Assembly: GCA_037482215.1 (NCBI GenBank)
Contig: CP148074.1
Span: 3,968,001 to 4,032,000, forward strand
Direction: 5' to 3'
Source of the DNA: Pseudomonas mendocina
GTDB lineage: Bacteria > Pseudomonadota > Gammaproteobacteria > Pseudomonadales > Pseudomonadaceae
DNA: 64,000 bases
The first letter of the stretch is position 1, and each line of letters starts with the position of its first letter. A program made the translations under genes and the position numbers. Of this stretch, positions 53,678-64,000 are shown piece by piece. The notes beneath the pieces are model-generated. The model did not search any database, was not told the DNA's origin, and saw only the letters and a program-made list of their open reading frames with translations.

Positions 53678-54912
53678 TGAGTGGATTCAAACGCGTTGTA
53701 GTCACCGGCATGGCAGGCGTGACCTCACTGGGCAGCGACTGGCCGACCATCAAGGCGAACTTCGCTGCGGGTAAAAGCGGCATCCGCTACATGCACGAGT
53801 GGGAACGCTACAGCGAATTGAACACGCGCCTAGGCGGCCCGGTGGATGACTTTGAAGCCCCCAAACACTGGACCCGCAAGCAACTGCGCAGCATGGGCCG
53901 TGTCTCCAAGCTCGCGGTGTACGCCGCTGAGCGTGCACTGGAGCATGCCAACCTGCTGGGCAACCCGATCATTGCGGATGGCCGCATGGGCGTAGCGTGC
54001 GGCTCCTCCACCGGCAGCACCGAAGAAGTCAAAGCCTTCGGCAACATGCTGCTCAACTCGGTGGCCGATGGCCTCAACGCCAACTCCTATATCCGCATGA
54101 TGCCGCACACCACCGCGGCCAACATCAGCATCTTCTTCGGCCTTAAGGGCCGCCTGATCCCGACCTCCAGCGCCTGCACCAGCGGCAGCCAGGGCATCGG
54201 CTATGCCTACGAGGCAATCAAATTTGGTCGCCTGAAAATGATGCTCGCAGGCGGCGCAGAAGAACTCTGCCCCACCGAGGCCATGGTCTTCGATGCGCTG
54301 TACGCCACCAGCCTGAAAAACGACACGCCGCACCTGTCGCCACGCCCGTATGACAAAGACCGCGACGGTCTGGTGATCGGCGAAGGCGCAGGCATGCTGG
54401 TATTGGAGGAACTGGACCACGCCCTCGCCCGTGGCGCGACCATCTATGCCGAAATCGTCGGCTTCGGCTGCAACTCAGACGGCCAGCACGCCACCAAACC
54501 GGAAAAAGCCACCATGCGCGGCGCGATGGAACTGGCACTGGAAGATGCCGGGCTTGAGCCTTCAGTCATCGGCTACGTCAACGGCCATGGCACCGCAACC
54601 GATCAAGGCGATGTGGCTGAGTCCCAAGCCACCCAGGAACTGTTCGGCCCGCATATGCCCATCAGCTCGCAAAAGAGCTACTTCGGCCACACCCTCGGTG
54701 CCTGCGGTGCCCTGGAATCCTGGTTCAGTATCGAGATGCTCAACAGCAACCAGTACGTGCCCACGCTCAACCTCGACAACATCGACCCAGCCTGCGCTGA
54801 ACTGGACTACCTGCGCGGTGAATTCCGCGAAATGAACAACCAGTACGTGATGAACAACAACTTCGCGTTCGGTGGCGTGAACACGTCACTGATTTTTAAG
54901 CGCTGGGCCTGA
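53677..54912 (+). CDS. Beta-ketoacyl-ACP synthase II type (ApeR-like, FabF family)
   Basis: 411 residues. Triad C167 (SSACTSG), H304 (VNGHGTATDQ) and H338 (YFGHTLGACG); end NNFAFGGVNTSLIFKRW. The last of the polyene enzymes. ATG at 53677 (MSGFKRVVVTG) shares its A with the reductase stop; a GTG two codons upstream is the alternative. The operon spacing opens to 85 bases after this gene. Confidence 0.92.
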   Translation: MSGFKRVVVTGMAGVTSLGSDWPTIKANFAAGKSGIRYMHEWERYSELNTRLGGPVDDFEAPKHWTRKQLRSMGRVSKLAVYAAERALEHANLLGNPIIADGRMGVACGSSTGSTEEVKAFGNMLLNSVADGLNANSYIRMMPHTTAANISIFFGLKGRLIPTSSACTSGSQGIGYAYEAIKFGRLKMMLAGGAEELCPTEAMVFDALYATSLKNDTPHLSPRPYDKDRDGLVIGEGAGMLVLEELDHALARGATIYAEIVGFGCNSDGQHATKPEKATMRGAMELALEDAGLEPSVIGYVNGHGTATDQGDVAESQATQELFGPHMPISSQKSYFGHTLGACGALESWFSIEMLNSNQYVPTLNLDNIDPACAELDYLRGEFREMNNQYVMNNNFAFGGVNTSLIFKRWA

Positions 54913-54997
54913 CAGCCCCACAGACTGAATTACACTAAACGCACAACAGTACCAGCCAGAACAGATCAATCAGTCGTTTCAACAAGGAGTAGAAGCT

Positions 54998-55438
54998 ATG
55001 AAAATAAAATCGTTGATTGCAGCAGCAATCGTTCTGAGTCTCGCCCCGGCCATCAGCCAAGCCCGCGACACGGCTCATTTCCTGCCCTTCGACCAAGTGG
55101 TCCAGGAAGCCACCAGCGCAGGCCGCCTGGATGGCAGCGTTAAGTTCTACTTGGCTGGCAAACCGGGCGGCAAAGTACAAATCGTACGCCCGGGCGTGAC
55201 CACGAGCCAGAAGACCAACGCCTTCAACAAGAGCGATGAAGCAGCCTGCAGCTGGGCCCTGCAATCTGCGCTGGTGCGCCTGCAAAACGCAGCCAAATCC
55301 GCTGGCGCCAACGCCGTGGTTAACTTGGCCAGCAACTACAAAAACGTCGAGTACAAAGACTCCCAGAAATACGAATGCCACGCCGGTGCCGTCATGGCAG
55401 GCGTAGCCCTCAAAGGCGACCTCGCAATTGTTAAGTAA
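54998..55438 (+). CDS. Small exported protein, function unknown
   Basis: 146 residues. Sec signal peptide MKIKSLIAAAIVLSLAPAISQA, then a compact domain with SWALQSALVRLQNAAKSAGANAVVNLASNYKN and a C-terminal AVMAGVALKGDLAIVK. The 'LQ-A--GANAVVN' stretch resembles YbjQ-like and similar small folds; database entries of this kind are often mislabelled excinuclease subunit. It has two cysteines. AAGGAG precedes the ATG. Perhaps transcribed from the polyene operon. Confidence 0.65.
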   Translation: MKIKSLIAAAIVLSLAPAISQARDTAHFLPFDQVVQEATSAGRLDGSVKFYLAGKPGGKVQIVRPGVTTSQKTNAFNKSDEAACSWALQSALVRLQNAAKSAGANAVVNLASNYKNVEYKDSQKYECHAGAVMAGVALKGDLAIVK

Positions 55439-55757
55439 GGCTGTTTGGCCCGGCCTCACAGCCGGGCTACTGCTCTTGGCGAGCCTGCCTGCCGTTGCTG
55501 AAACAGACGGCAAGCAGCTCTACCAGCAGCGCTGCGCCAAATGCCACGGCGACAACGGCCGCGCCAACACCCTGCGCGGCTGGCTCTCGTTTGCCCAAAA
55601 CCTGAGCAAAGCCAAGTGGCAGGATCGCACCAGCGATGACGAGATCATCGCCGCCATCCAACAAGGCCCCGGCGCCATGCCCGCCTACGCTGACAAGCTC
55701 AGCACAGACGAACAACAGGCGCTCGTGCAATACGTGCGTGGGTTGCGTAAACCTTGA
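55428..55757 (+). CDS. Periplasmic c-type cytochrome
   Basis: 109 residues. Signal peptide (WPGLTAGLLLLASLPAVA), one heme site CAKCH and a distal Met in GPGAMPAYADKLS, so a class I cytochrome c. TTG start at 55428 overlapping the previous gene by 11 bases. It probably passes electrons in the periplasm; a link to the polyene system is only positional. Confidence 0.82.
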   Translation: MLSKAVWPGLTAGLLLLASLPAVAETDGKQLYQQRCAKCHGDNGRANTLRGWLSFAQNLSKAKWQDRTSDDEIIAAIQQGPGAMPAYADKLSTDEQQALVQYVRGLRKP

Positions 55758-55763
55758 TCCAGA

Positions 55764-55793
55764 GCGTGTGGATAACCTGAGTTATCCACACGC
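55764..55793. terminator. Perfect 13-bp hairpin containing two DnaA-box sequences
   Basis: GCGTGTGGATAAC / GTTATCCACACGC with a CTGA loop, right after the cytochrome gene. Each arm holds a perfect consensus DnaA box TTATCCACA in opposite orientation. Position between the cytochrome gene and the convergent minus-strand gene fits a bidirectional terminator, though there is no T run. Confidence 0.6.
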
Positions 55794-55814
55794 CTGCTTA
55801 TGTTTAACGGCCCA

Positions 55815-56726
55815 TTAGCCGAACAACGAATCCTGCGTTTTTAACGTGCTGCTATACTGCTCAAACACGCGCTCCAGCTCATCCTTAAACGCCTCAACCT
55901 GCGCTGACAGATGCGTTTGCAAGTAGGCTGATGCATCCTGCCAGATCACTTCGGCCCTGCCATCGAGCAGGCCTAAGCGCTCCAGTTGCCAACGTACATC
56001 CCGCTCCCACCAGCGCGAAGGCTCCAGATTGCGGCAAAGCCCTCCTTCTAAGTAGTACTGGATAGTCCCCAGGGTTCTGTACTCCACGTGCAGTGCTTCG
56101 GCACATTGCTGCAACGCCTGCTTGCCCGGCTCTGTGTGCTTGTCGATGGCGATCCAGTAGGGAAACGCTTCAGCAACGTACTCAGGCATTGAGAGCGCGG
56201 GGATCTGGTTGATCACCGCCAGATAAGCGCTGGCCAGCGAAAACACCTTATCGCCCGGCAGGCCAGAGCCACGAAACGCAGTCTCGGCTTTTTCGATCAC
56301 GCTCAGGTTGCTGCCTGCAACTGGCTGGCTATGAATCCATTGCCAGAAAGCATCGGGGCGGCGAATCGCCTCGGCGACGATCCTCAGGTCTTTGCTGGTT
56401 GGATCGCCCTTAACCAGCAGGCTGCGATAACCGTTCTCCAACTCCGCCGCCAGGCTGCCCAGCCCCGCCGCGTTCTTATTCTTCGCAGCACGGGCCATCT
56501 CGGTGTATTGGCGGATCAGTGCATCTTCCTGCGTCGTAAATTCAAGCTGGACAACGTAGGCCAAGACTTCCTCACAGGCGATAACCCCCAGACGATTACG
56601 CAGCCACACCGCCCCACCCTGTTGCAACAGATAAACAACCGCCTTCTCCGCCACCTCCACAGCACCGCGCCGCACCGCCTTCTGCAATAGAGACCGGCAG
56701 ATTTGCTCAGTGGCCAGGGTTTTCAT
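55815..56726 (-). CDS. Hypothetical protein
   Basis: 303 residues, family not recognised. All-helical, no signal peptide or membrane helix. The first 70 residues (LLQKAVRRGAVEVAEKAVVYLL, WLRNRLGVIACEEVLAYV) vaguely resemble the clamp-loader collar domain of RarA/MgsA and DnaX, but this is too weak to assign. Codon use is like the core genes. It stands between the cytochrome gene (convergent) and a lipoprotein gene (divergent). Confidence 0.7.
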   Translation of the reverse strand: MKTLATEQICRSLLQKAVRRGAVEVAEKAVVYLLQQGGAVWLRNRLGVIACEEVLAYVVQLEFTTQEDALIRQYTEMARAAKNKNAAGLGSLAAELENGYRSLLVKGDPTSKDLRIVAEAIRRPDAFWQWIHSQPVAGSNLSVIEKAETAFRGSGLPGDKVFSLASAYLAVINQIPALSMPEYVAEAFPYWIAIDKHTEPGKQALQQCAEALHVEYRTLGTIQYYLEGGLCRNLEPSRWWERDVRWQLERLGLLDGRAEVIWQDASAYLQTHLSAQVEAFKDELERVFEQYSSTLKTQDSLFG

Positions 56727-56933
56727 TCATCAAAACCATTAGAAGCCATACACACATTATCTATTCGCAGCATTTCGGCATTCGGCTATAAGCCGTTTAG
56801 CCAACAAGCGCCGAGAGAGCCTCTTAAGTGCCCGCTTAGGGTGCAACCGTCAATGATGACAATTCGACATCCCTTGTGCGAGTCTTGGCCCGCAACAAGC
56901 ATCAAGCACCACTCTTTATAAGAAGAACACAGC

Positions 56934-57551
56934 ATGCATTTCGCACTTAAAGCTCAGGGCAAACTGCTCACGGTCGCGGCACTATTCACGTTGCTCGGCG
57001 GCTGCACAGCGGTCCAGGTTTCACCACTGCACAGCATCAACCAGCACGTTTGCATCGAAGAAAATCCCGCGGTAAAGGTTGATGACTTTATCCCGGTACT
57101 GCAATCCGGCTTCGCCCGCCATGGTATTCAGACCAAGGTTCATTCAACCATCCAATCTGGCGAATGCAGCCATATTGTCACCTACACCGCACGCCGCAGC
57201 TGGGATATGGCCCCTTACCTTTCCTCAGCGGAAATCAACGTGCTCGATAGCCAGCGCCGCCAACTCGCCAGCGGCACCTATCACTTACGCGGAAAAGGCG
57301 GGCTTTCTCTAATGAAGTGGCAGGGAACCGAAGCCAAGATCGGCCCAGTAATTGATGAAATGCTGGCTCGCACACAGGTTGAGAACCTACCAATGGTGCA
57401 GAAAGCGTCTACTGCCCCAAGTCCCGCTGCGGCCCAATCTACTGCTGTGCAAACACTGGAACAGCAGTTGTATCAGTTGAGCCAAGAAAATCTAGATTAC
57501 CCAGAGTATCAGCGCCGTTATCAGCAAATCATGAATAACGTTGGGTACTAA
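56934..57551 (+). CDS. Sbal_3080-type lipoprotein
   Basis: 205 residues. Lipoprotein signal with lipobox LLGGC (Cys at 24), then VQVSPLHSINQHVCIEENPAVKVDDF, which recalls the Sbal_3080 lipoprotein family, two further cysteines (HVC, GEC) and a low-complexity Ala-rich stretch before a helical tail. Function unknown; cell-envelope location by the lipobox. It faces hemE and shares a bidirectional terminator with it. Confidence 0.75.
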   Translation: MHFALKAQGKLLTVAALFTLLGGCTAVQVSPLHSINQHVCIEENPAVKVDDFIPVLQSGFARHGIQTKVHSTIQSGECSHIVTYTARRSWDMAPYLSSAEINVLDSQRRQLASGTYHLRGKGGLSLMKWQGTEAKIGPVIDEMLARTQVENLPMVQKASTAPSPAAAQSTAVQTLEQQLYQLSQENLDYPEYQRRYQQIMNNVGY

Positions 57552-57631
57552 AGGGCTGCCGTAGGGCAGATTAGAACAGCCTCACCCGTCCTTTACCGCA
57601 AAGTACAGCTTCAGCTCCTGTCCCCACAAAA

Positions 57632-57660
57632 GCAAAGAGGCCAAATAGCGGCCTCTTTGC
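57632..57660. terminator. Bidirectional intrinsic terminator
   Basis: Eleven-bp stem GCAAAGAGGCC / GGCCTCTTTGC with a seven-base loop, between the convergent lipoprotein gene and hemE; A/T steps at the foot of the stem on both strands. Confidence 0.8.
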
Positions 57661-57677
57661 TTATGGGAGTTCCCAAC

Positions 57678-58745
57678 TTATTGGTGATACTGCGCCGACA
57701 GCTCGTGCACAGCCTCGAAGAAGGCACCGGCATGGGCCGGGTCAACTTCCGGGGTGATGCCGTGGCCGAGGTTGAAGACCTGGCCGCTGCCTTTGCCGTA
57801 GCTGGCGAGGATGCGGCCGACTTCAGCGCGGATGGCGGCCGGGTTGGCGTAGAGCACGCTAGGGTCCATGTTGCCTTGCAGGGCCACTTTGTCGCCGACG
57901 CGGGCGCGGGCGCTGCCGATGTCGCAGGTCCAGTCCAGACCCAGGGCTTCTGCGCCGCTGTCGGCCATGGATTCCAGCCACAGACCACCGCCCTTGGTGA
58001 ACAGGATGACCGGCACGCGGCGGCCGTCGTGTTCGCGGATCAGGCCGTCAATGATCTGTTTCATATAGCGCAGGGAGAATTCCTGATACGCCGCAGCGGA
58101 GAGCGAGCCGCCCCAGGAGTCGAAAATCTGCACGGCTTGGGCACCGGCTTTGATCTGGCCGTTGAGGTACGCGGTGACCGACTTCGCCAGCTTATCCAGC
58201 AGCGCATGCATGGCCTGCGGGTTGTCGTAGAGCATGGCTTTGGATTTGCGGAAGTCCTTGGAGGAGCCGCCTTCGACCATGTATGTGGCCAGTGTCCATG
58301 GGCTGCCGGTGAAACCAATCAGCGGCACGCGGCCATTGAGCTCGCTGCGGATTTTGCGCACAGCGTCCATCACATAGCCGAGGTCTTGCTCCGGGTCCGG
58401 GATCGGCAGGGCTTCGATATCAGCCAGGCTGTTGATGACCTTTTTGAAACGCGGGCCTTCGCCGGTTTCAAAGTACAGGCCCTGGCCCATGGCATCCGGG
58501 ATGGTGAGGATGTCGGAGAAGAGGATCGCGGCGTCCAGCTGTGGATAACGGTCCAGCGGCTGAATGGTGACTTCGCAGGCCAGCTCGGGGTTCTTCATCA
58601 GGTTTACGAAGTTGCCAGCCTTGGCACGGGTTGCGCGGTACTCCGGCAGGTAGCGGCCAGCCTGACGCATCATCCACACGGGGGTGACATCAACGGGCTG
58701 CTTGAGCAGAGCACGGAGGAAACGGTCGTTTTTCAAGGCGGACAT
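57678..58745 (-). CDS. hemE: Uroporphyrinogen decarboxylase
   Basis: 355-residue heme-pathway enzyme that decarboxylates uroporphyrinogen III to coproporphyrinogen III. Signature [18 protein letters not shown] near the front and [24 protein letters not shown] further on. The ATG at 58745 ([14 protein letters not shown]) is the usual start and has AGGA upstream; an upstream GTG-type start adds 17 residues with no family match. Confidence 0.96.
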   Translation of the reverse strand: MSALKNDRFLRALLKQPVDVTPVWMMRQAGRYLPEYRATRAKAGNFVNLMKNPELACEVTIQPLDRYPQLDAAILFSDILTIPDAMGQGLYFETGEGPRFKKVINSLADIEALPIPDPEQDLGYVMDAVRKIRSELNGRVPLIGFTGSPWTLATYMVEGGSSKDFRKSKAMLYDNPQAMHALLDKLAKSVTAYLNGQIKAGAQAVQIFDSWGGSLSAAAYQEFSLRYMKQIIDGLIREHDGRRVPVILFTKGGGLWLESMADSGAEALGLDWTCDIGSARARVGDKVALQGNMDPSVLYANPAAIRAEVGRILASYGKGSGQVFNLGHGITPEVDPAHAGAFFEAVHELSAQYHQ

Positions 58746-58779
58746 CGGCAAGATTCCTGGCAATTCGACGGAAACGTCA

Positions 58780-58794
58780 GCACACAAAGTGTGC
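58780..58794. promoter_or_regulatory. 15-bp palindrome upstream of hemE
   Basis: GCACAC-AAA-GTGTGC, perfect, 35 bases before the hemE start. It could be an operator or a leader hairpin; no regulator is assigned. Confidence 0.35.
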
Positions 58795-58893
58795 AAGCTT
58801 ATACCACGAGTTGGCGCCCACCTCAGGGAGGGGACTTAAGTAAAAGCGGTGACGTACAACTGTAAAGGGCGGCATTGTCGCAAAGCACAAAAC

Positions 58894-58921
58894 AAAAGGC
58901 ACGGCGAGAGCCGTGCCTTTT
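58894..58921 (-). terminator. Intrinsic terminator of gltBD
   Basis: Twelve-bp stem AAAAGGCACGGC / GCCGTGCCTTTT with a GAGA loop, 37 bases past the gltD stop, with further T after the stem on the minus strand. Confidence 0.9.
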
Positions 58922-58957
58922 ATCTATAGCCTTGATACATATCAGTCCATCGAGAAC

Positions 58958-60385
<1,428 letters not shown>

Positions 60386-60407
60386 TCATCAAGCTTCAGG
60401 CGCATTG

Positions 60408-63400
60408 TTATTGCGGGTTGGCACGGGTGCTGGAGAGCAACGACTTGAGGCTGGCAGCCTTCGGCTTCACGAGCCAGAACTTGCGCAGGTAGTCGTCGAG
60501 GTTTTCCAGCAGTTCAGCGCCCCACTCACTTCCGGTTTCAGCCACGTATTCGGCCAGCACGTCTTCCAGGTGGCTGCGGTAAGCCTCCATGGCTTCGTTG
60601 CTGATGCGCTGGATTTCCACCAGCTCGTGGTTCACACGGTCATAGAAGCTGTTATCCAGATCCAGTACGTAGGCGAAACCACCAGTCATACCTGAACCGA
60701 AGTTGTAGCCGGTTTTGCCCAGGACGCAGACAAAGCCGCCGGTCATGTATTCGCAGCAATGGTCACCCGTGCCTTCAACCACGGCGTGAGCACCGGAGTT
60801 ACGCACTGCGAAACGCTCGCCCGCGGTACCTGTAGCGAACAGCTTGCCGCCGGTTGCACCGTACAGGCAGGTGTTGCCGATGATGGCTGATTCCTGCGTT
60901 TTGAACGGGCTGCCGGCTGGCGGAACGATGACCAGCTTGCCGCCAGTCATGCCCTTGCCGACGTAGTCGTTGGCGTCGCCTTCCAGGCGCAGGTTGAGGC
61001 CACCGGCGTTCCACACACCGAAGCTCTGCCCAGCCGTGCCTTTGAAGCGGAACGTGATCGGCGCGCTGGCCATGCCTTGGTTACCGTGTTTACGGGCGAT
61101 TTCGCCGGACACACGGGCGCCGATAGATCGGTCGCAGTTGCAGATGTCCAGGTCAAACTCGGCACCGCTGGCGGACTCGATTGCAGGCTTGGCCAGCTTG
61201 ACCATGTCTTCAGCCAACTTGCCTTCATCGAACGGCGGGTTGCGGTCAACCTGGCAGAACTGTGGTTTGTCCGCCGGGATGTGATCGCTCCCGAGCAGCG
61301 GCGTCAGGTCCAAGTGGCCTTGCTTGTCGGTTTCACCCGGCAGGATGTTGAGCAGATCAGTACGGCCGATCAGCTCTTCCAGGCTGCGTACACCCAGCTT
61401 GGCCAGCCACTCGCGGGTTTCTTCGGCGACGTAGGTGAAGAAGTTCATCACCATCTCAACAGTGCCGATGAAGTGATCCTTACGCAGTTTGTCGTTCTGA
61501 GTCGCAACACCAGTGGCGCAGTTGTTCAGGTGGCAGATGCGCAGGAACTTACAGCCCAGGGCGATCATCGGCGCGGTACCGAAGCCGAAGCTTTCTGCAC
61601 CGAGGATGGCAGCCTTGACCACATCCAGACCGGTTTTCAGGCCACCGTCAGTTTGTACACGGACTTTGCCACGCAGGTCGTTGCCGCGCAGGGTCTGGTG
61701 AGTTTCGGCCAGGCCCAGCTCCCACGGTGCACCGGCATATTTGATCGAGGTCAGCGGCGATGCACCGGTGCCACCGTCATAACCGGAGATGGTGATCAGG
61801 TCGGCGTAAGCCTTGGCCACACCGGCCGCAATGGTGCCAACGCCAGCCTCTGCCACCAGCTTGACCGATACCAGCGCCTGCGGGTTGACCTGTTTGAGGT
61901 CATAGATCAGCTGCGCCAAATCTTCGATGGAGTAGATGTCATGGTGCGGCGGCGGCGAAATCAGGGTCACGCCCGGTACGGCGTAACGCAGACGCGCAAT
62001 CAGGCCGTTGACCTTACCGCCGGGCAGCTGACCGCCTTCACCCGGCTTAGCACCCTGAGCGACTTTGATTTGCAGCACTTCAGCGTTAACCAGGTATTCC
62101 GGGGTCACACCGAAACGGCCAGTCGCCACCTGCTTGATTTTCGAACTCTTCACGGTGCCGTAACGGGCTGGGTCTTCACCGCCCTCACCGGAGTTGGAGC
62201 GCGCACCGAGGCGGTTCATCGCTTCGGCAATGGCTTCGTGAGCCTCCGGCGACAGCGCGCCGAGGGAAATACCAGCAGAGTCAAAGCGGCTCAGAATAGC
62301 GCTCAGCGGCTCGACCTCATCCAGCGGCAGCGGTTTGTCTGCCAACTTCAGGGTGAACAGGTCGCGCAGCATCGACACCGGACGCTTATCAACCAGCGTG
62401 GTGTATTCCTTGAACTTGGCGTAGTCGCCCTGCTGTACAGCCGCTTGCAAGGTGTTGACCACATCCGGGTTGTACGCATGGTACTCGCCGCCATGCACAA
62501 ACTTGAGCAGACCGCCCTGCTGGATCGGTTTACGCGCGCTCCAGGCCTCGTTGGACAGCAGTTTCTGCTCAGACTCGATATCGACGAAGCGTGCGCCCTT
62601 GATGCGGCTGGCGACACCACGGAAGCACAGCTCGGTGACTTCATCTGACAGGCCTACGGCTTCGAACAGCTGCGCACCGCGATACGAGGTGACTGTGGAG
62701 ATACCCATCTTCGACAGGATCTTCAGCAGGCCTTTGGCGATACCTTTGCGGTAGTACTTGAACACCTCATACAGATCGCCCAGCACTTCGCCGGTGCGGA
62801 TCAGATCGCCCAGCACTTCATAGGCCAGGAACGGATAAACCGCCGACGCACCAAAACCGATCAGCACCGCATAGTGATGCGGATCACGGGCGGTAGCCGT
62901 TTCGACCAAAATGTTGCAGTCGCAGCGCAGCCCCTTGTCGGTCAGGCGATGGTGAATAGCACCGGTGACCAGCGCAGCATGGGCTGGCAGCTTACCCGGC
63001 GCGATATGGCGGTCAGACAGCACCAGCAACACTTTGCCTGCGCGCACCGCTTCTTCAGCCTGATCGGCCATATTGCGCACGGCGGCTTCCAGACCAATCG
63101 ACTCGTCGTAGTTCATGTCGATGACATGACGCTCGAAGCCCGGACGGTCCAGCTCCATCAATGCACGCCACTTGGCTGGCGAGATGACCGGGCTGCTGAG
63201 AATCACACGGACAGCATGCTCTGGCGACTCTTCAAAGATATTGCGCTCAGCGCCCAGGCACACTTCCAGCGACATCACAATCGCTTCGCGCAGCGGGTCG
63301 ATTGGCGGGTTGGTCACCTGCGCGAACTGCTGGCGGAAGTAGTCATACGGCGAACGGATACGCTGGGACAGCACCGCCATCGGGGTGTCGTCACCCATCG

Positions 63401-64000
63401 AGCCGACCGCTTCCTGCCCTTGCTCACCCAGCGGACGCAGCACCTGATCACGCTCTTCGAAGGTGACCTGGAACATCTTCATGTACTGCTTGAGCTGGTC
63501 CTGATCGTAGAACGAAGAGCCGTGGTCGGTGTCGTCCAGACGCGCTTTGATGCGGTACGCGCCTTTACGCATCCACTGTTTGTAGGGATGGCGTGATTTG
63601 AGGCGATTGTCGATATCGCTGCTGTTGAGGATCTCGCCAGTTTCGGTATCCACCGCCAGGATTTGCCCCGGCCCAACGCGCCCTTTGGCCAATACATCTT
63701 GCGGCTCGTAATCCCACACACCAATTTCAGAGGCCAGGGTGATGTAGCCGTTTTTGGTGGTAACCCAACGCGCCGGGCGCAGACCGTTACGGTCGAGCAG
63801 GCACACAGCGTAGCGGCCGTCGGTCAATACGACACCGGCAGGACCATCCCAAGGCTCCATGTGCATGGAGTTGTACTCATAGAACGCACGCAGGTCGGCG
63901 TCCATGGTTTCCATGTTCTGCCAGGCTGGCGGAATGATCATGCGCACGCCACGGAACAGGTCGATACCACCGGTGACCATCAGCTCCAGCATGTTATCCA
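60408..64000 (-). CDS. gltB: Glutamate synthase (NADPH) large subunit, 5-prime end outside window
   Basis: The last 1196 or so residues of a protein usually near 1480; the frame runs past the right edge, where codons for Asp-Asn precede [15 protein letters not shown]. Present are the end of the glutaminase domain ([22 protein letters not shown]), the central domain, the FMN synthase domain ([41 protein letters not shown]), the 3Fe-4S cysteines [12 protein letters not shown], and the C-terminal GXGXG beta-helix. It turns glutamine plus 2-oxoglutarate into two glutamates. No frameshift seen. Confidence 0.97.
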   Translation of the reverse strand, partial: DNMLELMVTGGIDLFRGVRMIIPPAWQNMETMDADLRAFYEYNSMHMEPWDGPAGVVLTDGRYAVCLLDRNGLRPARWVTTKNGYITLASEIGVWDYEPQDVLAKGRVGPGQILAVDTETGEILNSSDIDNRLKSRHPYKQWMRKGAYRIKARLDDTDHGSSFYDQDQLKQYMKMFQVTFEERDQVLRPLGEQGQEAVGSMGDDTPMAVLSQRIRSPYDYFRQQFAQVTNPPIDPLREAIVMSLEVCLGAERNIFEESPEHAVRVILSSPVISPAKWRALMELDRPGFERHVIDMNYDESIGLEAAVRNMADQAEEAVRAGKVLLVLSDRHIAPGKLPAHAALVTGAIHHRLTDKGLRCDCNILVETATARDPHHYAVLIGFGASAVYPFLAYEVLGDLIRTGEVLGDLYEVFKYYRKGIAKGLLKILSKMGISTVTSYRGAQLFEAVGLSDEVTELCFRGVASRIKGARFVDIESEQKLLSNEAWSARKPIQQGGLLKFVHGGEYHAYNPDVVNTLQAAVQQGDYAKFKEYTTLVDKRPVSMLRDLFTLKLADKPLPLDEVEPLSAILSRFDSAGISLGALSPEAHEAIAEAMNRLGARSNSGEGGEDPARYGTVKSSKIKQVATGRFGVTPEYLVNAEVLQIKVAQGAKPGEGGQLPGGKVNGLIARLRYAVPGVTLISPPPHHDIYSIEDLAQLIYDLKQVNPQALVSVKLVAEAGVGTIAAGVAKAYADLITISGYDGGTGASPLTSIKYAGAPWELGLAETHQTLRGNDLRGKVRVQTDGGLKTGLDVVKAAILGAESFGFGTAPMIALGCKFLRICHLNNCATGVATQNDKLRKDHFIGTVEMVMNFFTYVAEETREWLAKLGVRSLEELIGRTDLLNILPGETDKQGHLDLTPLLGSDHIPADKPQFCQVDRNPPFDEGKLAEDMVKLAKPAIESASGAEFDLDICNCDRSIGARVSGEIARKHGNQGMASAPITFRFKGTAGQSFGVWNAGGLNLRLEGDANDYVGKGMTGGKLVIVPPAGSPFKTQESAIIGNTCLYGATGGKLFATGTAGERFAVRNSGAHAVVEGTGDHCCEYMTGGFVCVLGKTGYNFGSGMTGGFAYVLDLDNSFYDRVNHELVEIQRISNEAMEAYRSHLEDVLAEYVAETGSEWGAELLENLDDYLRKFWLVKPKAASLKSLLSSTRANPQ

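Noticed and set aside
57657..58865. Long open frame on the plus strand opposite hemE (402 codons)
   Set aside because: Antisense shadow of a GC-rich coding gene; product is low in recognisable motifs and hemE is certain. The same applies to long antisense frames opposite gltB, gltD, ilvE, aceE, metY and the halogenase-like gene.

Overview
This is a chromosomal segment of a Pseudomonas-like gammaproteobacterium. The evidence is the codon use, the GC-rich genes, and a gene order that I recall from the P. aeruginosa PAO1 region around PA5011-PA5036: waaC-waaF-ilvE-glnE / aceE-aceF / msrA / acyl-CoA dehydrogenase / nhaP2(cvrA) / mechanosensitive channel / selO / tauE-type exporter / metY / parA / hemE / gltD-gltB. 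No rRNA, tRNA, CRISPR array, transposase or integrase was seen. Both ends cut genes: waaC on the left and gltB on the right.

Layout. 1-10.1 kb is core metabolism. LPS heptosyltransferases, branched-chain aminotransferase and glutamine synthetase adenylyltransferase lie on the minus strand. Divergent to them is the pyruvate dehydrogenase pair aceE-aceF, preceded by two copies of a 15-bp palindrome and carrying a recently duplicated lipoyl domain. 10.1-15.2 kb is an AT-richer accessory island of type VI secretion cargo in two convergent modules. The first is a PAAR protein, a zinc amidase and a small membrane protein. The second is a PAAR protein fused to a putative clan-CD (caspase-like) cysteine-peptidase domain, followed by a tandem array of three membrane-anchored immunity-like genes, the last broken by one in-frame stop. 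15.4-36.7 kb is mostly conserved Pseudomonas genes, with two small accessory genes (an FlhE-like protein and an unknown) and, at 30.9-31.35 kb, a roughly 440-bp non-coding repeat with about 50-bp terminal inverted repeats.

36.9-54.9 kb is the most striking part. It is a 20-gene, one-direction, translationally coupled cluster of the aryl polyene / xanthomonadin / flexirubin class. It encodes ketosynthases and a chain-length-factor-like partner, two ACPs, ketoreductase, two dehydratase functions, starter-loading AMP ligase, thioesterase, methyltransferase, two acyltransferases, a glycosyltransferase, and LolA- and MMPL-type export factors. Special features are an MIO aromatic ammonia-lyase, a flavin halogenase-like protein with an intact WxWxIP motif, an AMP ligase fused to a dehydratase, and a CPA2-antiporter-like membrane protein. 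The likely product is a membrane-anchored, possibly halogenated aryl polyene pigment whose starter comes from an aromatic or histidine-like amino acid. Two small exported proteins, one a cytochrome c, follow.

55.8-64 kb returns to core genes: an unknown protein, a lipoprotein, hemE, and the glutamate synthase genes gltD-gltB.
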